Counted from the stretch's first letter, positions 33,871-42,854 are shown. The stretch: DNA of 64,000 bases from Lachnospiraceae bacterium (GCA_017394885.1 JAFPWO010000013.1:62001-126000); one strand, 5' to 3'. Notes: a model not told the origin generated them from the letters alone. Program-made: numbers and translations.

Positions 33871-34689
33871 TTATTTATTCTTCCACGGAATGATTCTGCC
33901 CTGAACGATGTCAAACATAAATAGAACCTCCTGCATATCCCCGGGCAGGCGCTTCCGGCACTCGTCCGTCAGCGCTTCCGGGACGCCGTAGAACGCTTCC
34001 GCGATGCTGCCCGCGATGCAGGTCAGCGTATCGCAGTCCCCGCCGAGCGAGACTGCCGTACGGATCACATCCTCAAAATCCTGCCCTTCCAGAAAGGCTG
34101 TGATCGCTTCCGGCACGGTTTCCTGACAGGATTCCACATGAGAATACGCCGGGCGGATCTCGTCGCAGGTCCGGGAAAGGTCGTACGAGAATTCGCGCAC
34201 GATATAGTTTCGGATCTCTTCTTTGCTGCTGCCGTTTCGGGCCAGCCAGATGGCCGAAGCCACTGCTTCCGCGCCTTTGATCCCCTCCGGGTGGTTATGC
34301 GTGACCTGCGCGCTGAGCACCGCCAGATGCCTTGCCCGCTCCAGGGTATCACCCAGCCAGCCGGCCGAAGAAACCCGCATCGCAGAGCCGTTTCCATAGC
34401 TTCCGTACGCCTTCATCTCGTCCGAGAACAGCCATTCCCGGAACCGCACGCCGTAGCCGGCATAGGGATACCGGCGGCCCCATTTCCGCATCGAACGTTC
34501 CAGTTCGTCGCAGATCTTCTCATCACTCAGGTCCCGGGTGTAGATCAGCGCCTGGGCTACTGCGATCGTCATCACGGTATCGTCCGTATACCCGCTCTGT
34601 TTGCTGAAAAGCGGAAAATCCTTGGTTTTCTCTCCCCGGTCAAACTCATAGGGAGCGCCGATCATATCGCCTAAAATCGCGCCGACCAT
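33871..34689 (-). CDS. ADP-ribosylglycohydrolase (DraG/ARH family)
   Basis: A 272-residue all-helical hydrolase removing ADP-ribose from proteins or nucleic acids. The two magnesium-binding motifs are visible: GDMIGAPYEF near residue 8, SGYTDDTVMT near 32, and SLGGDCDT at about 225. Its ATG overlaps the stop of the VWA gene (TGATG). With a macro-domain protein two genes upstream this forms a small ADP-ribose-handling cluster. Confidence 0.92.
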   Translation of the reverse strand: MVGAILGDMIGAPYEFDRGEKTKDFPLFSKQSGYTDDTVMTIAVAQALIYTRDLSDEKICDELERSMRKWGRRYPYAGYGVRFREWLFSDEMKAYGSYGNGSAMRVSSAGWLGDTLERARHLAVLSAQVTHNHPEGIKGAEAVASAIWLARNGSSKEEIRNYIVREFSYDLSRTCDEIRPAYSHVESCQETVPEAITAFLEGQDFEDVIRTAVSLGGDCDTLTCIAGSIAEAFYGVPEALTDECRKRLPGDMQEVLFMFDIVQGRIIPWKNK

Positions 34690-35354
34690 CAGGCATCCTC
34701 TCCCTTCTTTCCTCTCTTCTTATAGTCTTCGTCGATGCGCTTCTTCCAGCCCGCCCCGATCGGCGCCGCCGATACGCGCATCTCGCAGACGGTTTCCGCC
34801 AGGACTTCGTAATTCAGCCCCGTCCCTGCGCGGTCACTGTGGTAATTCGCGGCACGGTCGGCCCGGATCCCGAAGCGTCCCGCCGTCTCAACGGCGTCGA
34901 TATTGGCGCCGAGGAACAAAAACTCCCAGCCGTATTTTTCCTTCTGCTGCTCCACCATCTGCTTCACGCGGCTGTAGGTGTACTCCCGGCTCGCGTTTTC
35001 CAGGCCGTCCGTGGTGATCACGAAGATCGTCTTTTCCGGGCGGTCCTCCTCCCGCGCGTACCGGTGAACGTTTGCGATGTGCCGGATCGCTCCGCCGACC
35101 GCATCCAGCAGCGCCGTGCAGCCGCGCACATAATAATCCTTTTCGGTCATCTGCGGCATCTGATCCAGCGGCACGCGGTCATACAGCACCTCGGTCCGGT
35201 CGTCAAACAGTACGGTGGATACCAGGACCTCCCCTTCTGTCTCTCGCTGCTTCTTCAGCATGCCGTTGTATCCGCCGATCGTATCGCTTTCCAGCCCGCC
35301 CATGGAACCGCTCCGGTCCAGGATCATTACCAGTTCTGTACAATTCTTTTTCAT
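34689..35354 (-). CDS. VWA domain protein
   Basis: A 221-residue von Willebrand factor A domain protein. LVMILDRSGSMGG (about residues 9-21) holds a complete MIDAS D-x-S-x-S motif (Asp13, Ser15, Ser17), followed by ALLDAVGGA with a conserved later MIDAS residue region and TTDGLENAS. No membrane segment is present. The ATG at 35354 is chosen because AGGAGG lies 9 nt upstream. Its product is likely a metal-dependent protein-binding module working with the ADP-ribosylglycohydrolase to which its gene is coupled. Confidence 0.85.
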   Translation of the reverse strand: MKKNCTELVMILDRSGSMGGLESDTIGGYNGMLKKQRETEGEVLVSTVLFDDRTEVLYDRVPLDQMPQMTEKDYYVRGCTALLDAVGGAIRHIANVHRYAREEDRPEKTIFVITTDGLENASREYTYSRVKQMVEQQKEKYGWEFLFLGANIDAVETAGRFGIRADRAANYHSDRAGTGLNYEVLAETVCEMRVSAAPIGAGWKKRIDEDYKKRGKKGEDA

Positions 35355-35436
35355 TGCTTCAGGCCTCCTTGCCATCTTTGATGAGCCAAGTATAGCCTGA
35401 TCCCGCCGGGATGTGGTCGCCTGCGAAGCGACATCG

Positions 35437-36501
35437 TCAGCCGAGGATCGGCTGACGGAACTGAAACAGCAGCGCGTTCACTTCATAGATATCATAAATA
35501 CCGTTCTCGATACAGAAGCTCACGATCAGATCGGACCGGCTGTTGTTGGTGAGGGCATAGCCCGCGCTGGCCAGCAGATCCTTCGCGTCGTCCAGATTGA
35601 GCCGCAGGGCGATCGCGAGCGCGATGATCGTCCGCTTTTTGGGAATATAGTCCTCGCTGCAGCGGATCTTGGAAAAGAGCTTCCGGTCGACGTTGGCCCG
35701 CTTGTAGACCTCCGGATCGGTCATGCCGCGCTCATCGATCATGCGGAGAAGCCGCTGCTGAAAGCTTTCGCCGAGATTGTTCACGACGTCTTCCAGGGAC
35801 GGTTTTTTCGGCTTCGGTTTTGCATAAGCCGCCGCGGACGGTGCCGCCATCTCGAAGGAGACGGAACTGAGTTCTTCTCTGTAATAAAACGGCGACTCTT
35901 CCGACAGCGGGCGGCGCTCCGCCCTGCCGGGCCGGCCGGACAGCGCGCCGTATTCTTCCCTGGCCTTCGCCGCGGCATAGTTCTCATCGATGTATTCTTC
36001 GATCTGCTCCGTGAGGCCCCGGGCCGTCTGATAGGCGTCGTCGCTGAACACGACCAGGGTCACCGTTAGTTCGGATTCTTCCAGATGCTCCCGGATGACG
36101 GCCAGCGCAGTCTCCAGCGCTTTGTCCTTCGGAAAGCCGTATACCCCGGTCGCGATCAGCGGGAAAGCAATACTTTCACAGCCGAGCTGATCGGCCAGCA
36201 GCAGCGATTTCCGGTAGCAGGAGCGCAGGATCGCGAACTCTCCGTGCAGCCCGTCGGTCCAGGCCGGGCCGACCGTATGAATGATATACTTCGCCGGCAG
36301 CGCGAAAGCCGGCGTTACCGCCGCCTCCCCGGGGGCGATCCGGCCGATCTTCTTTCGCTCCGCGAGCAGCACCTCCGCTCCCGCCGCATTATAGATCGCT
36401 GCGTCCGTACCGCTCGCAAAACGCGGCTCCGGATTCGCGGTATTTACGATCGCATCCGCTTTGACTTTGGTGATATCGTTGCGAATAATACGAAAAGGCA
36501 T
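35437..36501 (-). CDS. Macro domain protein with C-terminal HTH-like domain
   Basis: A 354-residue protein. Residues 1-165 form a macro domain (IVNTANPEPRFASGTDAAIYNAAG for the ADP-ribose pocket, and FPLIATGVYGFPKDKAL for the phosphate loop). Residues 240-354 form a helical domain of the kind found in phage-like or XRE repressor tails (VYKRANVDRKLFSKIRCSEDYIPKK). The last codons overlap a hairpin (35436-35456) with an 8-bp stem, and a second stem follows, but no T-run. The protein may read or remove ADP-ribose and bind a partner or DNA. Confidence 0.88.
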   Translation of the reverse strand: MPFRIIRNDITKVKADAIVNTANPEPRFASGTDAAIYNAAGAEVLLAERKKIGRIAPGEAAVTPAFALPAKYIIHTVGPAWTDGLHGEFAILRSCYRKSLLLADQLGCESIAFPLIATGVYGFPKDKALETALAVIREHLEESELTVTLVVFSDDAYQTARGLTEQIEEYIDENYAAAKAREEYGALSGRPGRAERRPLSEESPFYYREELSSVSFEMAAPSAAAYAKPKPKKPSLEDVVNNLGESFQQRLLRMIDERGMTDPEVYKRANVDRKLFSKIRCSEDYIPKKRTIIALAIALRLNLDDAKDLLASAGYALTNNSRSDLIVSFCIENGIYDIYEVNALLFQFRQPILG

Positions 36502-36559
36502 CTGATCCCTCCGTTAGGATAAAAGCTGAAAGATTTTTCCCAGGTGTCTCATTCTGTTG

Positions 36560-36955
36560 TTACCGGCAATAGATCTCTATTGCCGCTGCGGCAAAGGCGG
36601 CCGTGCCTTCGCCGCCGGCTTTGTCGATATTCTCCGTGAACTCGCCGCCGGCGGCATACGCCCTGCCCAGTCCGCTTAAGATTTCTTTTGTGCAGGTATA
36701 GTAGTTCTCTGTAATAAAATCCTGCAGCTTTCCGGCCAGCGCCTGTGCCTCATCGGATTCGGGATCCGTATTCTTAACGACTCCGAATTCTGCGAAGATC
36801 CCCATTATCTGTCCGGCAAGAGAAGCCTCCTCTTCCCGGCTGCGGGCCCCCGCTTTCTGCTCAAACTCTTTGTAGGCAGCCGTTTCTCCCCACGAGGCTT
36901 TCGCCTGCGCGGCATACGCATCCAGCTTCTTTGTATCAAATGCATCAAAACTCAT
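36560..36955 (-). CDS. TipAS-type antibiotic-recognition domain, stand-alone
   Basis: A 131-residue globin-like helical protein matching the TipAS domain that in TipA binds thiopeptides: W-G-x-T-xx-Y-xx-F near the start (SWGETAAYKEFEQ), then the Q-D/L-I-x-x-Y-Y-x-C region (DFITENYYTCTKEILSGLGRAY). In TipA a Cys can attach to the drug; a Cys is present in YYTCTKEI. The MerR HTH half is absent, but an XRE regulator gene ends 17 nt upstream. The ATG at 36955 has GGGAG at 8 nt. Confidence 0.82.
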   Translation of the reverse strand: MSFDAFDTKKLDAYAAQAKASWGETAAYKEFEQKAGARSREEEASLAGQIMGIFAEFGVVKNTDPESDEAQALAGKLQDFITENYYTCTKEILSGLGRAYAAGGEFTENIDKAGGEGTAAFAAAAIEIYCR

Positions 36956-36972
36956 CTTGGCATCTCCCATCT

Positions 36973-37749
36973 TCAGGAATGATCGTTTTCTCTTTTTTTA
37001 TACAGCACGAGTTCCGGATCGGTACCGCCCTCCGCGTAGGTGGAGACGAGGATGAAATCGACATTGGCGACCACCCCGAAGCAGCGCGGATTTCCCGGCA
37101 CTTCCAGCTGCGTCCCCAGATAGGTCGTTCCGTCGTCCAGGAACTTGACCTTCGCGCCGCCGGGCATGGGGTAGGCGAGATTGACGTAGCCGCCGACCAG
37201 CGCATTCAGCGACTCCACCCGGGGCATGCCGTCGACAGCAAGGGCGTTGATCTCCCCGATCAGCTGTTTTTTGAAGGCATCAAATTTGCCGCCGTCGCTG
37301 AGCTCGCCGTGCCGTTTCCAGTAATCCAGCTCGGGAAGGCGCTGCTTTAAGTAAGCGCGGGCCTGGTTTTCGGAAAAGTTCTCATTTACCATATTGCGGA
37401 CGCAGACCTCGATCAGCTCGTCCAGATCGTTATACGTATAGGTCCCGTCGGCAAAGCACCATTTGCAGTAATCCTCATTGAGCGTCCCGTCCGCGTTTCT
37501 GCCGATGATCTCGTCATCGAGCGGCATGCCGCAGCACTGGCAGAAAAGCTGGCGCGGCGAGCCGAGCAGGGTATTGATCGAAACATTGAAAAGCTTCGAA
37601 AGGAGCTTTAAGGTCTCTGTATTCGGGACGGTCTCGCCGTTTTCCCAGCGGGAAACAGCCTGCCTGGTCACGAAGACCTTTTCCGCCAGGCTGTCCTGCG
37701 ACAAGCCGTTCCTGGTCCGGAGATCATATATTACTTCCTGTGTACTCAT
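36973..37749 (-). CDS. XRE-family regulator with zinc ribbon
   Basis: A 258-residue protein: helix-turn-helix of the XRE family at 1-62 (LSQDSLAEKVFVTRQAVSRWENGE), a zinc-ribbon with CQCCGMPL (about 69-76) and YCKWC (about 93-97), and a helical C-terminal part ending in a 90-residue domain (VNLAYPMPGGAKVKFLDDGT). Regulators of this type are common in Lachnospiraceae, and the zinc part is often annotated as a DUF. The TipAS gene follows at once, which suggests a two-protein ligand sensor. Confidence 0.85.
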   Translation of the reverse strand: MSTQEVIYDLRTRNGLSQDSLAEKVFVTRQAVSRWENGETVPNTETLKLLSKLFNVSINTLLGSPRQLFCQCCGMPLDDEIIGRNADGTLNEDYCKWCFADGTYTYNDLDELIEVCVRNMVNENFSENQARAYLKQRLPELDYWKRHGELSDGGKFDAFKKQLIGEINALAVDGMPRVESLNALVGGYVNLAYPMPGGAKVKFLDDGTTYLGTQLEVPGNPRCFGVVANVDFILVSTYAEGGTDPELVLYKKRENDHS

Positions 37750-37869
37750 GCGAATACCACCTGTCTGATTCGTTCAGGCCCATCGTAATACGAAACGCTG
37801 CGCCGCGCAAGCAACCCGCTGTTGCGGGAGAGACATCCCCTACTCTTGCTGAAAAACACCGCACTTTCT

Positions 37870-38541
37870 TTAACGGAGGCTCTTCAGATATTCCTTGTGC
37901 GCCTCGGTGACCCGGTAGCTTTCCACGGCCTTCTGGATGGCTTTCCGGTGTACCCATTCGTCGAGCCTGCGGTTTTCGAAATACGGGACGGTCTCTTCAT
38001 AGCGCTTCGCGATCGCTGTCGCAAAGTACCACGCGATCATCATCTTCAGATAATAGTCTTCTCCCTTTTTGCCCGCGACAAGCTCCGGATACTCTTCCCG
38101 GAAATCCTCGCCCAGGAATTCATTCATCAGCATGCGGATCCCGAATCTGGCCGTATAGACATGCTCCGAAGCGATCCATTTCCTGATATAGGGCAGAAGC
38201 TTCTGATGATTCCTGGCAAATGCTTTCGGGGTCGCCTGATCCGATACCGGCCAGCAGTCGACATAGGGCAGGAAGGCTTCCACCTCCTGCATGCACGCAT
38301 CAAAATCCCGGATCATCGCGATCACAAAGAAATGGATCAGATTCTCTTCGTAGTAACGGTGCGGCAGATCGTTCAGGAACGCCTCGCGGTCCGGGCTTTC
38401 AAAGACTTCTTTTGCGATTTTCCTCATCGCAGGCGTTCTCACGCCCAGGATGGTCTCCGGCGGGACATTCGGCACCAGTCTGGCCTGAAATTCCCGGTAT
38501 GCGTCGTCTTTTTCTTCCAAAAGCCGCTCGTATAAAGTCAC
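37870..38541 (-). CDS. DNA alkylation repair protein, AlkD-like
   Basis: A 223-residue HEAT-repeat protein of the AlkD glycosylase family, acting on N3- and N7-alkylated purines. ILGVRTPAMRKIAKEVF (about 29-45), NLIHFFVIAMIRDFD and KMMIAWYFATAIAK are characteristic. A GTG at 38541, 6 nt after GGAGAGGAGG, is the best start. It stands alone between the XRE regulator and a divergent protease gene. Confidence 0.88.
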   Translation of the reverse strand: MTLYERLLEEKDDAYREFQARLVPNVPPETILGVRTPAMRKIAKEVFESPDREAFLNDLPHRYYEENLIHFFVIAMIRDFDACMQEVEAFLPYVDCWPVSDQATPKAFARNHQKLLPYIRKWIASEHVYTARFGIRMLMNEFLGEDFREEYPELVAGKKGEDYYLKMMIAWYFATAIAKRYEETVPYFENRRLDEWVHRKAIQKAVESYRVTEAHKEYLKSLR

Positions 38542-38656
38542 GTTCCGCCTCCTCTCCTGCAATACACATATCGTTGCTTTGCTCTGACAGCTTGTTTTCT
38601 AAAAGAGTTATATCATATGGCCGGCTGTTTCGGAAGACTTTTCCCTCAATTGCATA

Positions 38657-38685
38657 TAGACAGGCCGGCGATAGTTCAGTATAAT
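38657..38685 (+). promoter_or_regulatory. Promoter of the M48 metalloprotease gene
   Basis: TAGACA (38657-38662), 17 bp, TATAAT (38680-38685) on the plus strand, about 65 nt before the start codon. Confidence 0.7.
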
Positions 38686-38750
38686 TGTTTTTTGATCACT
38701 GATACTTATCCATGATTGAATACAGATTTTTTCCAGAGAGGATAATGACT

Positions 38751-40391
38751 ATGAGAAAAATACTGTTTGGCGTCTCAGCCGCAACACTTGCCCTCTTGTA
38801 CGGGCTGCTGGTCCTGATCCTGCTGATCGTATTTGAGGTGGCCGGCGTACCGCTGATCACGGCCCTGATCGTCTCCGCCGCGGTCCTGCTCTTCCAGTTC
38901 CTGATCTCGCCATTTTTGACGGATCTTACGCAGCGCTTGTTCTACAAGACCCGTTTCGGCGCGGAGATCCCGGATTATCTGCGGGAGTTTATCGAACAGG
39001 TCTGCCGGGAACAGAACATGAAATATCCGAAGATCGGCCTGATCGATGACGGCGCGCCGAACGCTTTTACCTACGGCCATACGAAAAACGACGCCCGCAT
39101 CGTGCTGACACGGGGAATTTTCGACCTCCTCACTGAGGAAGAAGTCAAAGCGGTCACCGCGCACGAACTGGGGCATGCCGTGCATTACGATATGCTGCTG
39201 ATGACGGTGGCCGAACTGGTGCCGATGGTCCTGTACGCGGTGTTCCGGGTTATGATCAACAGTCTGCAGGTCAGCAAAGTCAGCGACGATGACGACAGCA
39301 AGTCGGCGGTGGCGCAGGTCGCGCTGGCCGCGATCGCCTACGTTCTTTATATCGTGGCGCAGTATATCGTGCTCTGGTTCTCCCGGACAAGGGAATACTT
39401 TGCGGACCAGTTTTCCGTGGACGCGACCGGGGATCCGGAAGCACTCTCCCGCGCGCTGATCCAGATCGGCTTCGGCCTGAGCACCCACGCCGAGACTGTG
39501 GAGAAAGGCAAAAAGATCGCGCTGAACGCAAACTCCACGAATGCGCTCGGCATCTTCGACTCCAAGGCGTCCAAGTCCCTGACGGTCAGCTGCTTTGTTA
39601 ACGGCGAGATCGACAAGGCCCATATCAAGAACGCGATGAAATGGGAGCTCTGGAACACCTGGGCCAAGTGGTACGAACTGAATTCCACGCATCCGCTCAT
39701 CTCGAAGCGTCTGCAGGCCATCGACAAGCTGGCGCCGCAGTACGGGAAGCTGCCGTTCGTCGAATTTGACCTGCAGAAGCCGGAATCCTATCTGGACGAC
39801 TTTGTCCGCGAGATCATCATCAGCCTCCTGCCGGGCATTGCCTTCCTCGGCGCGCTGGTGTGCGGCGCCATATTCTGGTACACGGATAAGACGGATAAGC
39901 TCTTTATCGCCGCGGCCCTGCTGATCCTTTCCGCGATCCTCTCCCTGTTCAAATTCCGCTTCACGCATCCGAACAAGGAATATCACGAAGCCAATACGGC
40001 GGGCCTTTTGGGAGAGCCCAAGGTCTCCGGCATCCGCAGCATTCCCTGCGAGCTGGAAGGCGTAGTCATCGGGCGCGGAGATCCCGGCTGCATCTTCAAC
40101 GAAGACTATGTGCTGCAGGATGAGACGGGCATCATCTTCCTGGATTACAACCAGCCTCTGTTCATCCTGAACAAGATCTTCGCGCTGTTCAAGTCGGAAA
40201 AGAACATCGACCGGCACGCGGTCGTGAAGGGCTGGTACCGCCGGAGCCCGGTCCCGTATGTCGAAATGTATACGATGGAGGTAGACGGCCGGACCGTCAA
40301 GTGCTTCACCTACGGCTTCGGCCGTGTGATCCGCTGGATCTGGCTGGGCCTGACCGTGGCCGCCCTCGTTGCGGCGTTCATCCTGCTGTAA
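38751..40391 (+). CDS. M48-family membrane zinc metalloprotease
   Basis: A 546-residue protein with two N-terminal membrane helices, then the peptidase core with TAHELGHAVHYD (HExxH zinc motif, near residue 140) and EYFADQFSVDATGD holding the third ligand Glu. This is the HtpX/Ste24 class, which degrades damaged membrane proteins. The C-terminal third has two more helices and a soluble beta-rich domain (about 430-520) not found in HtpX. The ATG at 38751 follows AGAGG at 9 nt. It is transcribed alone from its own promoter and ends at a two-way terminator. Confidence 0.9.
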   Translation: MRKILFGVSAATLALLYGLLVLILLIVFEVAGVPLITALIVSAAVLLFQFLISPFLTDLTQRLFYKTRFGAEIPDYLREFIEQVCREQNMKYPKIGLIDDGAPNAFTYGHTKNDARIVLTRGIFDLLTEEEVKAVTAHELGHAVHYDMLLMTVAELVPMVLYAVFRVMINSLQVSKVSDDDDSKSAVAQVALAAIAYVLYIVAQYIVLWFSRTREYFADQFSVDATGDPEALSRALIQIGFGLSTHAETVEKGKKIALNANSTNALGIFDSKASKSLTVSCFVNGEIDKAHIKNAMKWELWNTWAKWYELNSTHPLISKRLQAIDKLAPQYGKLPFVEFDLQKPESYLDDFVREIIISLLPGIAFLGALVCGAIFWYTDKTDKLFIAAALLILSAILSLFKFRFTHPNKEYHEANTAGLLGEPKVSGIRSIPCELEGVVIGRGDPGCIFNEDYVLQDETGIIFLDYNQPLFILNKIFALFKSEKNIDRHAVVKGWYRRSPVPYVEMYTMEVDGRTVKCFTYGFGRVIRWIWLGLTVAALVAAFILL

Positions 40392-40424
40392 CCGGCTTCG
40401 CAGCGGGCTCAACTATTATGAAAG

Positions 40425-40453
40425 AAAAACCACCGGCCCGCCCGGTGGTTTTT
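40425..40453. terminator. Bidirectional terminator
   Basis: AAAAACCACCGG and CCGGTGGTTTTT form a 12-bp stem with a 5-nt loop between two convergent genes, with T-runs on both strands. Confidence 0.9.
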
Positions 40454-40469
40454 CCTTTGTTTTTGCGTG

Positions 40470-41156
40470 TTACTGTTTATTCAGCTTCTTTCCGATCCAA
40501 CCCGCCAGCGCCAGATAGCCCAGCCCCACAAGGATCAGGAAGATGAGCAGGATCAGGATCCACCATACACAGCCCATATAAGGCAGCTTATCGGTAAAGC
40601 CGAACGCTCCGGCGGGGCTCCCCCAGTTCAGGAAAAAGTAGGGGTAATTCTGTCCTCTCGCGAACTCCCATCCGTTCACAAACGCGATCCCGGCGTAGAT
40701 GACATACAGGAGCGGCGGGATGAGGACACAGACGACGCTTCTTTTTCTGATCCCGGCGCCGGAAGCAGCCACGAAAAAATCGGCGGCTGCCGCCAGGGGA
40801 ACGACAAGATGCGTCAGCGTATTCTGCAGATTCCATGCCGCTTTTCCCAGCAGGGGAGCAAGCAGTACGGCAAACACGACGCCGGTCAGTGTGATGGAAA
40901 CGGTGCCCACCAGCTTGACCACGTACCACGCGCCGCTGATCGCCCGGCCCCGCATCAGAAGGATCCCGCCTGCCAGGCAGATGACTGCGATCAGAATATT
41001 GGACTGGATCGTAAAGTACATGAACACCCGGCTGCCGCCCATGAACGCATTTCTGCCGCCAAAGGCGCTCAGGATGATCCCCGCAGCAGCGGAAGCGATC
41101 ACGATCAGCTTGAGCACACAGCTGATGACCTTTCTTTTCGGTGAAATCTGTCTCAT
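40470..41156 (-). CDS. Pr6Pr-type membrane protein
   Basis: A 228-residue protein with six predicted helices. FMYFTIQSNILIAVICL (near residue 46), NTLTHLVVPLAAAADFF with a membrane His, and the loop GQNYPYFFLNW are the marks of the Pr6Pr family, related to the FAR-17a/AIG1 membrane esterases. In AIG1-type enzymes a Thr and a His act together; a Thr/His pair is present here (FTIQSN and LTHLVVP). A role in lipid ester hydrolysis is possible but unproven for the bacterial family. Confidence 0.75.
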   Translation of the reverse strand: MRQISPKRKVISCVLKLIVIASAAAGIILSAFGGRNAFMGGSRVFMYFTIQSNILIAVICLAGGILLMRGRAISGAWYVVKLVGTVSITLTGVVFAVLLAPLLGKAAWNLQNTLTHLVVPLAAAADFFVAASGAGIRKRSVVCVLIPPLLYVIYAGIAFVNGWEFARGQNYPYFFLNWGSPAGAFGFTDKLPYMGCVWWILILLIFLILVGLGYLALAGWIGKKLNKQ

Positions 41157-41165
41157 ACCGTCCCT

Positions 41166-41579
41166 TTATTCATTGGTGTTGTACATCGTGAACTGGCCGG
41201 TCACAAGGTGGTTGCCGAGCTCGTCGTAAACGTCCGACTGGACCACATTGATCTTCCGCCCGGCCCGGATCACCCGGCCTTCCGCGCGCAGCATTTTCGC
41301 GTCGGGGTTCGCGTACAGAAAGCTGATATTGCTCCCCGCAGTCACGATATGCATGCCTTTGCGGGCGGAATCCGCCGCGATGCCGGCGGCTACGTCGGCC
41401 ACCGCAAAGAGGATCCCGCCGTGCGGCAGACCCCAGATATTCTTATGTTCCGGAAGAAGCGCCACCTCCACGACGGATCGTCCCTCCTCTAACGTTACGG
41501 TACGGATCCCGTTGGCCTCATTATACGGATCATCATGATTGATCTCTTCGATCAGGCTGTCCAGATATTCGTTCTTCAT
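41166..41579 (-). CDS. PaaI-like hotdog thioesterase
   Basis: A 137-residue single hotdog domain. HKNIWGLPHGGILFAVADVAAGIAAD holds the HGG turn of the PaaI/YbgC type, followed by SFLYANPDAK for the strand that closes the acyl-CoA tunnel. It should hydrolyse an acyl-CoA, probably as a tetramer. The ATG is coupled to the stop of the flavodoxin gene (4-nt overlap). Confidence 0.9.
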   Translation of the reverse strand: MKNEYLDSLIEEINHDDPYNEANGIRTVTLEEGRSVVEVALLPEHKNIWGLPHGGILFAVADVAAGIAADSARKGMHIVTAGSNISFLYANPDAKMLRAEGRVIRAGRKINVVQSDVYDELGNHLVTGQFTMYNTNE

Positions 41580-42025
41580 AAGATATCTTCCGTGACCTTT
41601 TCCCTGAGAAGCCGGCCTTTCAGGATATTCAGATGCGGATATTTCGCCTGCAGATCCCGCACGGCTTTATCGATGGTGCTGCCGCCGGAAGTGGCAAACA
41701 GCACGATCGTCTTCCCGCTCAGATCGAAGGTCTCCAGGAAGGTATTGATGATGGTCGGCGCCGTGTACCACCAGATCGGGAAGCCGATATAGATCTCGTC
41801 AAAGGCACTGAAATCATGTTCCGTTTCCGCCAGCGCCGGACGGGAGCTTGGATCTTTCATTTCCACGCTGCTGCGGCTCTTTTTATCCATCCAGTTCAGA
41901 TCCGCGCGGGTATACCGCACCGCCGGAGCGATCTCATAAAGCTCCGCACCGGTGATCTGGGCCAGCTGTTTTGCCCTGGCTTCGGTCCTGCCGGAAGCCG
42001 AAAAATATGCGACCAGTTTACTCAT
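41576..42025 (-). CDS. Flavodoxin-like protein
   Basis: A 149-residue flavodoxin fold. The FMN phosphate loop is YFSASGRTEARA (7-18), and IGFPIWWYTAPTIINTFLE (about 85-103) holds the aromatic flavin contact. This is the flavodoxin type often annotated as BilS or WrbA-like and used with nitroreductases. The ATG at 42025 follows AAGGAG. It lies between the glutathione peroxidase and the thioesterase genes on the same strand. Confidence 0.9.
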   Translation of the reverse strand: MSKLVAYFSASGRTEARAKQLAQITGAELYEIAPAVRYTRADLNWMDKKSRSSVEMKDPSSRPALAETEHDFSAFDEIYIGFPIWWYTAPTIINTFLETFDLSGKTIVLFATSGGSTIDKAVRDLQAKYPHLNILKGRLLREKVTEDIL

Positions 42026-42054
42026 AAAAACTCCTTCCTCTTTGCCGTGCATCC

Positions 42055-42600
42055 TTACAATGCCGCGAGCACCGCATCTTTTACCGCCTGCATATCCGCG
42101 GTGGGCTCGAATCTGGCAATTACCCTGCCTTGTCTGTCGACCAGAAATTTCGTGAAATTCCATTTGATATAGGCTTTATCGCCGAATTGCCGGTTGTTCA
42201 TGTCCGCGAACTTGTTCAGTGCCGCGTTCTTCAGGCCTTTTCCAAAGCCCGCAAAGGGCTTTTCTGCGGCAAGGAAAGCATAAAGCGGATCTGCGTTTTC
42301 GCCGTTGACGTCGATCTTCTTAAACTGCGGGAACTCGGTCCCGAACTTCAGCGTGCAGAATTGATGGATCTCTTCATCGCTGCCCGGGGCTTGATTGGCA
42401 AACTGATTACAGGGGAAATCCAGAATTTCAAAACCCTGATCCTTCAGTTCCTTATACATGGCTTCCAGCGGGTCATAGTGCGGCGTGAAACCGCAGCCGG
42501 TCGCGGTATTGACGATCAGCAGCACCTTGCCCTGATACTCTGACAGGCTGACATCACGGCCTTCTCTGTCTTTTACGGTGAAATCATAAACTGTCTGCAT
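42055..42600 (-). CDS. Glutathione/thioredoxin peroxidase, Cys type
   Basis: A 181-residue thioredoxin-fold peroxidase. NTATGCGFTPHY (31-42) holds the peroxidatic Cys36 in place of selenocysteine, and LDFPCNQFANQAPGS (about 60-74) carries the Gln and the possible resolving Cys; KWNFTKFLVDRQG near residue 150 supplies the Trp-Asn part of the tetrad. Bacterial members usually use thioredoxin. A TATACT -10 box lies about 35 nt upstream of the ATG at 42600. Confidence 0.93.
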   Translation of the reverse strand: MQTVYDFTVKDREGRDVSLSEYQGKVLLIVNTATGCGFTPHYDPLEAMYKELKDQGFEILDFPCNQFANQAPGSDEEIHQFCTLKFGTEFPQFKKIDVNGENADPLYAFLAAEKPFAGFGKGLKNAALNKFADMNNRQFGDKAYIKWNFTKFLVDRQGRVIARFEPTADMQAVKDAVLAAL

Positions 42601-42854
42601 GGCAGATCTCCTATCTCAGTTTCTGTGAGTATAACACAAGGAAGCGGCAATGAAAAGCGGACATTGGTTTGAATGATAGCAAACCCTTCCGTGCACTTTG
42701 TGAATGCTTTTTGCGATATAATAGCAACCGTGGATCATCTCACGGGTTCTTTATTCGGTCACTTTTTCGGACAATGTCACTTAAACCGTCTCGCTTTCCT
42801 GCCGCAGGCAACGCGACGGTTTTGCCCAGCCCCGCTGCCGGGCCGGATTCGTCG
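42601..42854. other. Intergenic stretch between the peroxidase gene and the small XRE gene
   Basis: Apart from a -10 box (TATACT near 42633, minus strand) for the peroxidase gene, I see an isolated TATAAT near 42718 on the plus strand without a gene behind it, and an imperfect inverted repeat AACCGTC/GACGGTT (about 42786-42824) after the XRE stop that may act as a weak terminator. Confidence 0.4.

Noticed and set aside
35436-35456. Intrinsic terminator of the macro-domain gene
   Set aside because: The 8-bp stem overlaps the stop codon but is not followed by a T-run; kept only as a note in the gene entry.
38775-40412. A 545-residue open frame on the minus strand
   Set aside because: Antisense to the M48 protease gene, whose HELGH motif and promoter are convincing.
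42786-42824. Structured RNA after the small XRE gene
   Set aside because: The inverted repeat is imperfect, with a long loop and no T-run; not enough to call.
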